A stretch of DNA of 13,486 nucleotides from DASUSF01 sp036375275 (GTDB taxonomy: Bacteria; Pseudomonadota; Alphaproteobacteria; Geminicoccales; Geminicoccaceae): the NCBI GenBank assembly GCA_036375275.1, contig DASUSF010000031.1, positions 1 to 13,486 of the forward strand, given 5' to 3'. The position numbers and the translations under genes are program-made. Numbering within the stretch: position 1 is the first letter of the stretch; every line of letters starts with the position of its first letter. Shown one piece after another: positions 1-6,204 of this stretch. The notes below the pieces were generated by a model that saw only the letters and a program-made list of their open reading frames with translations, had not been told where the DNA came from and made no database searches.

Positions 1-190
1 AGAGACCGTGCTTGCTGCCGAAATGATAGGGGATCGCCGCGAGGTTGACGCCTGCCGCGCCCGCCAGCTCACGGGTGCTGGCTTCGAAGCCGCGCCGGCC
101 GAAGACGTCGATCGCCGCCAGGAGCAGCCGCTCGCGGGTGGCTTCGCCGCGCTCGCCGCGGGCGCGGCCGGATGAGGGACGTCGGTCCAT
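1..190 (-). CDS. TetR/AcrR-family transcriptional regulator, N-terminal part (cut by window edge)
   Basis: The first 63 codons of a TetR-family DNA-binding repressor; the ligand-binding C-terminal part lies outside the window. After a basic leader (MDRRPSSGRARGERGE) comes the usual helix-turn-helix region: TRERLLLAAIDVFGRRGFEA is helix 1 with its turn, STRELAGAAGVNLAAIPYHF covers helices 2 and 3, and GSKHGL follows. The 'GVNLAAIPYHFGSKHGL' wording is typical of the TetR group that carries a CecR/DUF1956-type C-terminal domain, but that domain cannot be seen here. The ATG at 190 has no Shine-Dalgarno sequence in front of it (TTCCGCCA), and a good promoter ends just upstream, so the message may be leaderless. 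The gene is divergent from the DUF2270 gene. The palindrome at 221-232 is a likely autoregulatory operator. The target genes cannot be told from this window. Confidence 0.9.
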   Translation of the reverse strand, partial: MDRRPSSGRARGERGEATRERLLLAAIDVFGRRGFEASTRELAGAAGVNLAAIPYHFGSKHGL

Positions 191-196
191 TGGCGG

Positions 197-224
197 AATC
201 TAGCGCGAAGCGCACGTAAGTCAA
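197..224 (-). promoter_or_regulatory. Sigma-70-type promoter of the TetR gene, probably leaderless
   Basis: On the minus strand TTGACT (219-224) and TAGATT (197-202) are separated by 16 bp. Both are close to the vegetative consensus. A start 6-7 bases past the -10 falls at or within a base or two of the ATG at 190, which fits the missing Shine-Dalgarno sequence. The -35 overlaps the palindrome at 221-232, so a bound dimer would block polymerase. Confidence 0.55.
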
Positions 225-232
225 TCGATTGA
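221..232. promoter_or_regulatory. Operator-like palindrome TCAATCGATTGA
   Basis: A perfect 12-bp inverted repeat that shares four bases with the TetR gene's -35 box. TetR-family regulators commonly bind palindromes of this AT-rich kind and repress their own gene. The symmetry does not extend beyond 12 bp (G at 220 faces A at 233). Binding by the neighbouring regulator is inferred from position. Confidence 0.5.
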
Positions 233-277
233 ATGATTCCCGCCGCAGGGACGGCGCTGCCAGAACCGTAGCCCGGC

Positions 278-308
278 TTGCCCGGGGCGGGGCGGCCGGT
301 GCTACGCT
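278..308 (+). promoter_or_regulatory. Possible promoter of the DUF2270 gene
   Basis: TTGCCC (278-283) and TACGCT (303-308) are spaced by 19 bp, a weak GC-rich pair of the kind often seen ahead of alphaproteobacterial genes. It would give a leader of about 25-30 nt with GGGAG (328-332) as ribosome site. The spacing is longer than ideal, so this is only a candidate. Confidence 0.25.
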
Positions 309-338
309 CGAACTGGAGATCCAGATCGGGAGAGTCCG

Positions 339-1025
339 GTGACCATGCCCTCGGAGAGCCTCTCGCAACGCGCCAGAGACCTCAGCGCCGCCGAACTCGG
401 GGCCCTCGCGCATCTCTACCGCGGCGAGGTCTACCGCAGCACCATCTGGCGCACCCGCCTCGACACCACCACCAACTGGTCCGTGGTCACGCTCGGCGTC
501 GCGCTGTCGATCACATTCTCCTCCGAGGACGCGTCCGCGCTGCCGCTGGTCCTGGTCGGCTTCCTGATCATGTTCTTCCTGCTCCTGGAGTCCCGGCGCT
601 ACCGGTACTTCAACGTCTGGCGGGCGCGGTGCCGCTGGATGGAGCGCCACTTCTACGCCCCGATGCTGGTCGACGGCGACCTGCACCTGGAGGCGGGCTG
701 GCAGCAGACGCTGGCGCACGACTATCGCGAGCCGCGCTACCACATCGGCTTCCTGCGCGCCGTCGGGCGGCGCCTCCGCCACAACTACATCTGGATCCTG
801 ATGATCCAGACGATCGCGTACTTCGGCAAGATCATGGTGCATCCAGGTCCGGTCGCGAGCCTCGGGCAACTGGTCGATCGGGCGGCGGTCGGCCCAATTC
901 CCGGCGAGATCATGATCCTCGGCGGCGTGCTCTACAACGGCACCTGCATCGCGATCGCCGCGACCACCTACTACCTGGACAGCAAGAAGCACCGGGCCCG
1001 AACCAGCAGCTCGGCGATGGGCTGA
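339..1025 (+). CDS. DUF2270 family predicted integral membrane protein
   Basis: A 228-residue protein matching the DUF2270 family, whose function is unknown. A charged N-terminal stretch contains LYRGEVYRSTIWRTRLDTTT (about residues 26-45), typical of the family. Two membrane segments follow (about 47-61 and 67-85), then the strongly basic motif ESRRYRYFNVWRARCRWMER (84-103) and HFYAPML, also family hallmarks. Two more hydrophobic segments lie near the C-terminus (about 150-170 and 192-213). The reading frame begins with GTG at 339, but ATG at 345 is in frame and stands about 12 bases after the GGGAG at 328-332, so either may be the real start; the difference is two residues. The gene faces tRNA-Leu, with a hairpin between them. 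Confidence 0.85.
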   Translation: MTMPSESLSQRARDLSAAELGALAHLYRGEVYRSTIWRTRLDTTTNWSVVTLGVALSITFSSEDASALPLVLVGFLIMFFLLLESRRYRYFNVWRARCRWMERHFYAPMLVDGDLHLEAGWQQTLAHDYREPRYHIGFLRAVGRRLRHNYIWILMIQTIAYFGKIMVHPGPVASLGQLVDRAAVGPIPGEIMILGGVLYNGTCIAIAATTYYLDSKKHRARTSSSAMG

Positions 1026-1063
1026 GCGCCGGCGGCGGGTTCGGGATCGTGCACCGGCGAACG

Positions 1064-1081
1064 GGCAGCGCCCGCGCTGCC
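1064..1081. terminator. Hairpin between the convergent DUF2270 and tRNA-Leu genes
   Basis: GGCAGCG, loop CCCG, CGCTGCC: a perfect 7-bp stem, GC-rich, in the 62-bp gap between two convergent genes. Its position suits a two-way terminator. Neither side has a run of T, so intrinsic termination is uncertain. Confidence 0.35.
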
Positions 1082-1087
1082 GGCCGG

Positions 1088-1169
1088 TAGGGACGGCGGG
1101 AGTCGAACCCGCACGGCCGAAGCCTCGAGATTTTAAGTCCCGTGCGTCTACCAGTTCCGCCACGTCCCC
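1088..1169 (-). tRNA. tRNA-Leu (anticodon UAA)
   Basis: An 82-base cloverleaf on the minus strand. The acceptor stem is GGGGACG paired with CGTCCCT, with a G1-U72 wobble like that of E. coli tRNA-Leu(UAA), and A73 as discriminator. The D arm contains GCGG AACTGGTAGA CGC. The anticodon stem CGGGA/TCTCG has one G-U pair and holds the loop CTTAAAA, giving anticodon TAA at 1133-1135. A variable arm GGC TTCG GCC marks it as a class II tRNA. The T arm is GCGGG TTCGACT CCCGC. The 3' CCA is not encoded (ACCG follows), so it must be added after transcription. It reads UUA and UUG leucine codons, which are rare in such GC-rich DNA. Confidence 0.95.
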
Positions 1170-1203
1170 GGCCGGACGGCACGTTCATAAAGCCGCTGCA
1201 GCC

Positions 1204-1231
1204 ATAGTCCAGCCCCACGGTCCCTCGCCAA
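1204..1231 (-). promoter_or_regulatory. Possible promoter of tRNA-Leu
   Basis: On the minus strand TTGGCG (1226-1231) and GACTAT (1204-1209) are 16 bp apart, placing a start near 1197 and a leader of about 28 nt before the tRNA. Each box keeps only part of the consensus, so this rests mostly on position. Confidence 0.3.
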
Positions 1232-1313
1232 TCCGCCTGAAGCGGGCCAGACTGGCCGGCAACCATGGGGCTGGTGGTCTCGGGTTCGCCGCTTGATCGC
1301 GCGGCTCCCGCGG

Positions 1314-2048
1314 ATGGATCGGATGGTGCTTCATCTCGCTCTCGGCGCCGGCCTGCTCGCCGCCGGGCTGATCCAGCTGCCGGATGCCGCGCGCGCCGGG
1401 CGCGCGGTCGATCTCGAGCTGGTGCTCGCGATCGACGTCTCGGGCAGCGTCGACGTCGACGAGTTCCTGCTCCAGCGGGAGGGCTATGCGGCGGCGCTGC
1501 GCGATCCAGAGGTCGGTGCGGCGATCGAGGCGCTCCCCGGCGGCATGGCGATGACCGCGCTCGTCTGGTCGGGGCGGACGCAGCAGGCGGTGGTGCTCGA
1601 CTGGGTCCACGTCCGCGATGCCGCGGATGCCCGCGTGGCGGCGGCCCGGGTCGGCCGGATGACCCGCACCCTGCTCGGCGAGACCGCCCTCGGGGACGCG
1701 CTCGGCTTCGCGCTCCGGCGGCTCGACCAGAGCCCGTTCGAGGGCCGGCGGCAGACCATCGACGTCTCCGGCGACGGCAAGACCAACGCCGGCCACGAGC
1801 CGGACCCGCTCCGCGATCTCGCGATCGTCCGCGGGATCACCATCAACGCGCTCGCGATCGTCGACGAGCAGCCGGACCTGGTCGGCTACTACGAGCGCCA
1901 TCTGATCGGGGGCCCGGGCGCCTTCATCATCCAGGTCGACGGCTTCGACGACTTCGCCGCGGCGATCCGGGAAAAGCTGCTGCACGAGATCCGGGGCGGC
2001 CCGCTCGCGTCCGGCGGCGCGGCAGGGAATCGGGTCGCGGGCCGCTGA
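1314..2048 (+). CDS. DUF1194 family secreted von Willebrand factor A-like protein
   Basis: An exported protein of about 244 residues built on one von Willebrand A-like domain (DUF1194), a family frequent in Alphaproteobacteria with no settled function. A signal peptide (MDRMVLHLALGAGLL..., ending near DAARA-G) is followed by the domain's first strand and metal site LVLAIDVSGSVDVDEF, the DxSxS part of a MIDAS motif. Further family landmarks are TALVWSG, the threonine in RTLLGETALGDAL, and ISTSGDG-like IDVSGDGKTNAG. The C-terminus NALAIVDEQPDLVGYYERHL...GAFIIQVDGFDDF is also typical. The start is uncertain: a TTG at 1293 and ATGs at 1314 and 1323 all lie in frame and none has a clear ribosome site; 1314 gives a charged n-region directly before the hydrophobic core. 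It converges on the amidase gene. Confidence 0.85.
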   Translation: MDRMVLHLALGAGLLAAGLIQLPDAARAGRAVDLELVLAIDVSGSVDVDEFLLQREGYAAALRDPEVGAAIEALPGGMAMTALVWSGRTQQAVVLDWVHVRDAADARVAAARVGRMTRTLLGETALGDALGFALRRLDQSPFEGRRQTIDVSGDGKTNAGHEPDPLRDLAIVRGITINALAIVDEQPDLVGYYERHLIGGPGAFIIQVDGFDDFAAAIREKLLHEIRGGPLASGGAAGNRVAGR

Positions 2049-2134
2049 AAACGGCTCAGCGCGGCTTCGACGCGAAACGCCCGAGGGCGCCGGCGCCCGG
2101 CTTCGCCCGCGGCCAGGCGCAGCCGCCGGCTTGC

Positions 2135-2154
2135 CGGGCCGGAGGCCGGGCCCG
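2135..2154. terminator. Possible hairpin between convergent DUF1194 and amidase genes
   Basis: CGGGCC (2135-2140) and GGCCCG (2149-2154) form a 6-bp stem with an 8-base loop in the 143-bp gap between two convergent genes. No T run follows on either strand and the surrounding DNA is so GC-rich that a short stem can arise by chance. Otherwise the gap 2049-2191 shows nothing recognisable. Confidence 0.2.
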
Positions 2155-2191
2155 ACCAGCGCCTAAAGCAACCGCGTGAGGACGGGCCAAC

Positions 2192-3127
2192 TCAGCCGAG
2201 CGCGGATTTGGGCAGGACCACGTGGCAGCCCTTCTGCTCGTTGACCAGCTGGGTCACCCGGACGTCGGCAGCGAGGCTGCACAGCATGTAGGCCTCGCCG
2301 GCGTCGAGGCTGGTCCGGCGCCGGATCAACCGGATCATGTCCCGGAGCGCGTCCTTGGCGGCATCGTCGAGGTCGGCGTTGGCCGCCATCGTGATATGCG
2401 CGTCCGGGGTCTCGGCCTCGGCGAAGCGGAGTTCGAGGTCGCGCCGGAGGTGGAACTCGAAGGTCCCGGTGAGCGCGGTCTCGATGGCGGTGACGCAGAC
2501 CTCCCCGTCGCCCTGGACGCCGTGGCCGTCGCCGACCGAGAACCGGGCGCCGTCCTCGAACACCGGCAGATAGAGGGTCGTGCCGGCGACCAGCTCCTTG
2601 TTGTCGAGGTTGCCGCCGAAGGCGCGCGGCTGGACCGAGCTGCACCGGCCCCAGGCGACCGGCGGCGACACGCCCATGACACCGAAGAAGGGCCGGAGCG
2701 GGAGCTCGGTGCCCCAGGGCAGCCGCCCGATCATGCGCTCCCGGTCGAGCGCGACGTGGATCATCCGGTGCTCGGGAAAATCCTCGGGCAGCGTGCCCCA
2801 GAGCGGCCGGTAGCGGGTGTACCCCCAGTCCTGGCCGAGCCGGATGTCCAGGATCCGGACCTCGAGGACGTCGCCGGGCCGCGCCCCTTCGACCCGGACC
2901 GGCCCGGTCAGGATGTGCGGCCCCGGATCGGGCCTGAGGTGCCTGTGGATCTCGCGCAGCGGCGGTGGCACGTGGAACCGCTCGGCCGGCAGCACCTCCG
3001 GCGGCCCGCTCACCGTCTCGACCGTGACCCGCTCGCCCGGCTGGACGGTCAGCACCGGCTCGAGCCCGGCATCGAAGCTGCCCCAGTGGCAGGTCGCGGG
3101 CGACGCGCGGAGCTCATGGTGGGTCAT
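2192..3127 (-). CDS. Acetamidase/formamidase family protein
   Basis: A 311-residue cytoplasmic protein (no signal peptide) of the FmdA/AmdA family, zinc-type hydrolases of short amides such as formamide and acetamide, releasing ammonia. Family landmarks in order: HWGSFDAGLEPVLTVQPG (14-31), GPHILTGPVRVEGARPGDVL (69-88), FFGVMGVSPP (147-156), GGNLDNKEL (171-179), GDGHGVQGDGEVC (199-211) and the C-terminal LAADVRVTQLVNEQKGCH. The length matches the roughly 310-residue bacterial branch rather than the longer classic formamidases. The ATG at 3127 has an excellent ribosome site, GAGGAGG at 3133-3139, five bases upstream. It begins 49 bp after the stop of the PotD-type gene, so it is probably the last gene of that transporter operon. 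The true substrate may be another amide linked to what is imported; this is inference. Confidence 0.9.
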   Translation of the reverse strand: MTHHELRASPATCHWGSFDAGLEPVLTVQPGERVTVETVSGPPEVLPAERFHVPPPLREIHRHLRPDPGPHILTGPVRVEGARPGDVLEVRILDIRLGQDWGYTRYRPLWGTLPEDFPEHRMIHVALDRERMIGRLPWGTELPLRPFFGVMGVSPPVAWGRCSSVQPRAFGGNLDNKELVAGTTLYLPVFEDGARFSVGDGHGVQGDGEVCVTAIETALTGTFEFHLRRDLELRFAEAETPDAHITMAANADLDDAAKDALRDMIRLIRRRTSLDAGEAYMLCSLAADVRVTQLVNEQKGCHVVLPKSALG

Positions 3128-3176
3128 CGGTGCCTCCTCGGGGCGGCGGCGACTCTGATCGAGCGCTGGACCACTC

Positions 3177-4220
3177 TCACACCTTCAGCCTCGTCCACAC
3201 CTTGTTGCGGAGCTCGCGGGCCTCGGCGCTGCAGTCCTTGGTCGGGACGAGGCGGCCCGCGTACTCCTCCGGCATGTTGACGGCGGGGTCCTCGCGCAGG
3301 CTCGCGTCGAGGTGCTCGGTGGAGCCTTCGATCGAGTTCATGTAGCCCGCGAAGTTGCTCGCCATGGCGATGTTCTCGGGCTGCATCATCCAGTTGATGA
3401 AGGTCCTGGCGTTCTCGAGGTTGGGCGCGCCCTTCGGCACCATCAGGTTGTCGTTCCAGAAGCCCGTGCCCTCCTCCGGATAGACGTAGGTGATCGAGGG
3501 CTTCTCCAGCTTCGCCCGGTGCGCGGCTCCGTTCCACTGCATGTGCATGGCGACCTCGCCCGCGATCATGCGGTCGATCGTGCCCTCGGAGCTGTACATC
3601 GCGAGGTGCGGCTTCTGCGCTTCCAGGACCTCCAGGATCTTCTGCGCCTCGGCCGGGTCCTCGGTGCACTTGTCGACGCCGGTGTAGTAGGCGGCGGCGT
3701 TGTACATCTCGACCTCGTCGTTCAGCGCCGCGACCTTGCCCCGGAGCGGTTCGCGCGGCTCGAAGAACTCCTGCCAGCTCTCCTCGAGCTCGGCGTCCAC
3801 CGCCGCCGTGTCGTAGCTGAAGCCGGTCGTCCCCCAGAGGTAGGGCGCCGAGTACGCCCGCTCCGGGTCGAACGGCGGGCTGTCGTGCGGCGGCGCGACG
3901 TTCTGGAAGTTCTCCATGCCAGCGACGTCGATCTCCTCGACCAGGCCCTCCTCGATCAGCACCGGCACCATGTAGCCCGAAGGCACGATGATGTCGTAGC
4001 CGGCCGCCCCCGCCTGCAGCTTGGCGAGCATGGTCTCGTTCGAGTCGTAGACGTCCAGGGTCGTCTTGATCCCGGTCTCCTCGGTGAACTTCTCGAGCAG
4101 CTCCGGCGGGATGTAGTTCGACCAGTTGTAGATGAACAGCTCGCCCTGGGCGGCGGCGGGCGCGGCCGCCGCGAGCGCCAGAAGAGCGGTGGCGGAGACG
4201 GTCAGGGACAGGCGGCGCAT
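3177..4220 (-). CDS. potD: PotD-type periplasmic polyamine-binding protein of an ABC importer
   Basis: A 347-residue periplasmic binding protein. A signal peptide (MRRLSLTVSATALLALAAAA, cut near AAAQ-GE) leads into the PotD-like fold: LFIYNWSNYIPP (28-39), DVYDSNETMLAKL, VPSGYMV, PYLWGTTGF. Residues equivalent, from memory, to the E. coli PotD ligand contacts are present: W33, Y36, S81, Y83, D168, E171, W229, W255, D257 and Y293. The position of PotD Q327 appears to be T327. This favours a polyamine such as putrescine or spermidine. The start is set by GGAGG at 4229-4233, eight bases before the ATG at 4220; the frame stays open to 4292, but that part is the palindromic element upstream. Two cysteines, C185 and C330, could form a disulphide. 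It lies between potC and the amidase gene. Confidence 0.93.
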   Translation of the reverse strand: MRRLSLTVSATALLALAAAAPAAAQGELFIYNWSNYIPPELLEKFTEETGIKTTLDVYDSNETMLAKLQAGAAGYDIIVPSGYMVPVLIEEGLVEEIDVAGMENFQNVAPPHDSPPFDPERAYSAPYLWGTTGFSYDTAAVDAELEESWQEFFEPREPLRGKVAALNDEVEMYNAAAYYTGVDKCTEDPAEAQKILEVLEAQKPHLAMYSSEGTIDRMIAGEVAMHMQWNGAAHRAKLEKPSITYVYPEEGTGFWNDNLMVPKGAPNLENARTFINWMMQPENIAMASNFAGYMNSIEGSTEHLDASLREDPAVNMPEEYAGRLVPTKDCSAEARELRNKVWTRLKV

Positions 4221-4228
4221 GCTCGGAG

Positions 4229-4233
4229 CCTCC
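4229..4233 (-). promoter_or_regulatory. Ribosome binding site that fixes the potD start
   Basis: GGAGG on the minus strand, eight bases before the ATG at 4220. It shows that translation begins at the signal peptide and not at the earlier in-frame codons at 4235 or 4292. Confidence 0.8.
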
Positions 4234-4263
4234 ATGACGGGTTCGTCGTTGCCATCCTTCCTA

Positions 4264-4333
4264 GAGCAATTTCCGATGAGACAGAACCGCATCGCGCCGC
4301 GACGCCCTTCCGCTCATTGGAAGAAAATTGCTC
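4264..4333. repeat. Imperfect 70-bp palindromic element (REP-like) between potC and potD
   Basis: Outer arms GAGCAATTT (4264-4272) and AAATTGCTC (4325-4333) are perfect. Inside, CCGATGAG (4273-4280) pairs with CTCATTGG (4313-4320) with one wobble, after a 4-base bulge. The tip is TCGCG-C-CGCGA (4292-4302). The whole folds into one long interrupted hairpin. Interspersed palindromes that begin AGAGCA.. and end ..TGCTC are common between genes in alphaproteobacterial genomes, and this looks like one of them. The flanking DNA adds a second short palindrome, GGTGA-T-TCACC (4349-4359), and a further CTAGAGC/GCTCTAG pair (4261-4267 and 4402-4408), the latter overlapping the potC stop codon. It may stabilise the upstream message or separate potC from potD expression. 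Confidence 0.6.
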
Positions 4334-4404
4334 CATCCAACGGATCAGGTGATTCACCCGGTCGGAACCGCTGGCAGGGCAGTACCTTCATATCGGGATC
4401 CGCT

Positions 4405-5193
4405 CTAGCCGCTCCGGGCGCGCCCGACCAGCCAGGCGAGCGAGACGAACAGGATCGAGACCACCAGCATCAGCGACGAGGCCGCGTTGACCTCGGGCGT
4501 GATCCCGATCCGGATCATGCCGAAGATGTAGACCGGGAGCGTGGTCGACCCGGCGCCGGCGACGAAGTAGCTGATCACGAAGTCGTCGAGCGAGATGATG
4601 AAGGCGAGCATCGCGCCGGACAGGATGCCGGGCCAGAGGAGCGGCAGCGTGATCCGGCGGAAGGCGGCCCAGGGCGGCGCGTAGAGGTCGGACGCGGCCT
4701 CCTCGAGCAGCGGGTCCATGCCCTCGAGGCGGGCCCGGATCGGGAGGTAGGCGAACGGGATGCAGAACACCGTGTGCGCGATGATCAGCGAGGTCAGGCC
4801 GAGCTGGATCCCGACGATCACGAAGAACAGGAGCGTCGCGACCGCGGTCACGATCTCGGGCACCACCAGCGGCAGCGCGAGCAGACCCTGGACGGCGTCC
4901 TGGCCGCGGAACCGGGCCCGGTTCATGCCGAGCGCCGCCATGGTCGCGGCGACGGTCGCAACCGCGGTCGCGGCGCTCGCGACGATCAGCGAGTTCTGCG
5001 CGGCGCCGATGATGTCGTCGTTCCGGAGCACCCGGCCGTACCAGTCGAGGCTGAAGCCGGTCCAGATGGTCGCGGTCCGGTTCGCGTTGAACGACAGCAC
5101 GATCAGGATCACGATCGGGACGTAGAGGTACGCGAAGAAGAGGAGCGCGGTCGTGCCGAGCCCGGTGAAGCGGAAGAGCGGGTTCGTGCCCAT
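4405..5193 (-). CDS. potC: PotC-type ABC transporter permease
   Basis: A 262-residue inner-membrane permease of the polyamine/2-aminoethylphosphonate type. Hydrophobic segments run at about 11-35, 66-90, 103-130, 133-152, 188-211 and 238-257, giving the usual six. The EAA coupling loop that contacts the ATPase is EEAASDLYAPPWAAFRRITL with the following PLLWPGI (164-190). FSLDWYGRVLRN (47-58) and SLDDFVISYFVAG (201-213) are typical of PotC. I chose the ATG at 5193 because the protein then begins at the normal place; a GTG at 5316 is in frame but would add 41 unusual residues, run through a hairpin and overlap potB. No strong ribosome site precedes 5193. It follows potB after 88 bp and shows strong similarity to the second PotC at 12503-13302. 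Confidence 0.92.
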   Translation of the reverse strand: MGTNPLFRFTGLGTTALLFFAYLYVPIVILIVLSFNANRTATIWTGFSLDWYGRVLRNDDIIGAAQNSLIVASAATAVATVAATMAALGMNRARFRGQDAVQGLLALPLVVPEIVTAVATLLFFVIVGIQLGLTSLIIAHTVFCIPFAYLPIRARLEGMDPLLEEAASDLYAPPWAAFRRITLPLLWPGILSGAMLAFIISLDDFVISYFVAGAGSTTLPVYIFGMIRIGITPEVNAASSLMLVVSILFVSLAWLVGRARSG

Positions 5194-5204
5194 CAGCCGC
5201 TGGT

Positions 5205-5244
5205 CCGTCCCGAATGCTCGCTCTCGAGCGTTCGGATCAGACGG
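5205..5244. repeat. Strong intercistronic hairpin between potB and potC
   Basis: CCGAATGCTCG (5210-5220), loop CTCT, CGAGCGTTCGG (5225-5235): an 11-bp stem with a single T-G wobble. It is extended by CCGTC (5205-5209) pairing with GACGG (5240-5244) across a 4-base bulge. It fills much of the 88-bp gap between two genes that normally abut. No T run follows, so a full terminator is unlikely; attenuation, mRNA stabilisation or a short REP element are the options. Confidence 0.55.
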
Positions 5245-5281
5245 CCCACCGTCATCATTGGCTCGGTAGTGCGCGGGAGAT

Positions 5282-6175
5282 TCAATGGACGGAACTTCCG
5301 GTTGAACTCGCACCACCGGGCGTCCGCCGGAAGCGCAGCACGTAGATCATCATCGCGAGCAGCACCATGGCGAGCAGCGCGAAGGAGAGGGCGGCGCCGA
5401 ACGGCCAGTTCCGGGCGGCGCCGAACTGGCTCTGGATCAGGTTGCCGATCATCAGCGCCTTGCCGCCGCCGAGCAGGACCGGCGTGACGTAGGCGCCGAG
5501 GCAGGGGATGAAGACCAGGATGCAGCCGGCGACGATCCCGGGCAGGGAGAGCGGGATGATCACGCGCGTGAGCGCGCGCCGCCGGTCGGCGCCGAGATCG
5601 TAGGCGGCCTCGACCAGGCGGAGGTCGAGCTTCTCGAGGCTGGCGTAGATCGGCAGCACCATGAACGGCAGGAACGAATAGGTGAGGCCGATCATGATCG
5701 CGAGCGGGGTATAGAGCACGTCGATCGGCTGCTCGGTCAGGCCGACATCGCGGAGCGCCCCATCGATCAGGCCGTTGTTCCGCAGCAGCAGGATCCAGGC
5801 GTAGTTGCGGACCAGGAGGTTGGTCCAGAACGGGATGGTGACGAGGAAGACCAGGGCGTTCCGGACCGGCCTGGTCCGGAGCGCGATGAACAGCGCGGTC
5901 GGGAAGCCGACCAGGAGCGCGAGCAGCGTGGTCGCCAGCGACAGCCAGAACGAGCGGACGAAGATCTGGAGGTAGTCGGTGTTGAGCTCGAGCGCACCCA
6001 TCAGGTCGCGCTCGAACAGGAAGGCGACGTAGGCGTCGGGCGTGAGCGCGCCCCAGACGACGCCGCCGTGGGTGCCGCGCTCCAGGACCGAGATGTAGGC
6101 CATCAGCCCGAGCGGCACGACCATGAACAGGCCGATCACCAGGACGCCCGGCAGGATCAGGCCGATGCGCCTCAT
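5282..6175 (-). CDS. potB: PotB-type ABC transporter permease
   Basis: A 297-residue inner-membrane permease, partner of PotC. The N-terminal segment MRRIGLILPGVLVIGLFMVV is the first membrane helix, followed by a periplasmic loop and TM segments at about 73-99, 106-131, 154-178, 210-232 and 261-281. The EAA loop is VEAAYDLGADRRRALTRVII with the following PLSLPGI (188-214). Conserved PotB wording includes IPFWTNLLVRNYAWILLLRNNG (starting at 114) and GGGKALMIGNLIQSQF (236-251). The start at 6175 is the first residue of the first helix, 29 bases after the SMP-30 stop; no clear Shine-Dalgarno sequence is present, so translational coupling is likely. The frame stays open far upstream, but that region encodes SMP-30 in another frame. 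The C-terminus matches the partial permease at the right edge of the window closely. Confidence 0.93.
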   Translation of the reverse strand: MRRIGLILPGVLVIGLFMVVPLGLMAYISVLERGTHGGVVWGALTPDAYVAFLFERDLMGALELNTDYLQIFVRSFWLSLATTLLALLVGFPTALFIALRTRPVRNALVFLVTIPFWTNLLVRNYAWILLLRNNGLIDGALRDVGLTEQPIDVLYTPLAIMIGLTYSFLPFMVLPIYASLEKLDLRLVEAAYDLGADRRRALTRVIIPLSLPGIVAGCILVFIPCLGAYVTPVLLGGGKALMIGNLIQSQFGAARNWPFGAALSFALLAMVLLAMMIYVLRFRRTPGGASSTGSSVH

Positions 6176-6204
6176 CCGGCGCTGCCCGGCTTGCCCGCGA
6201 TCTC

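Noticed and set aside
1088..1169. Unusual G1-U72 pair in tRNA-Leu
   Set aside because: The same wobble occurs in E. coli tRNA-Leu(UAA), so it is normal for this isoacceptor.
4221..4292. N-terminal extension of PotD
   Set aside because: It would place 24 residues before a complete signal peptide and includes part of the palindromic element; GGAGG at 4229-4233 supports the start at 4220.
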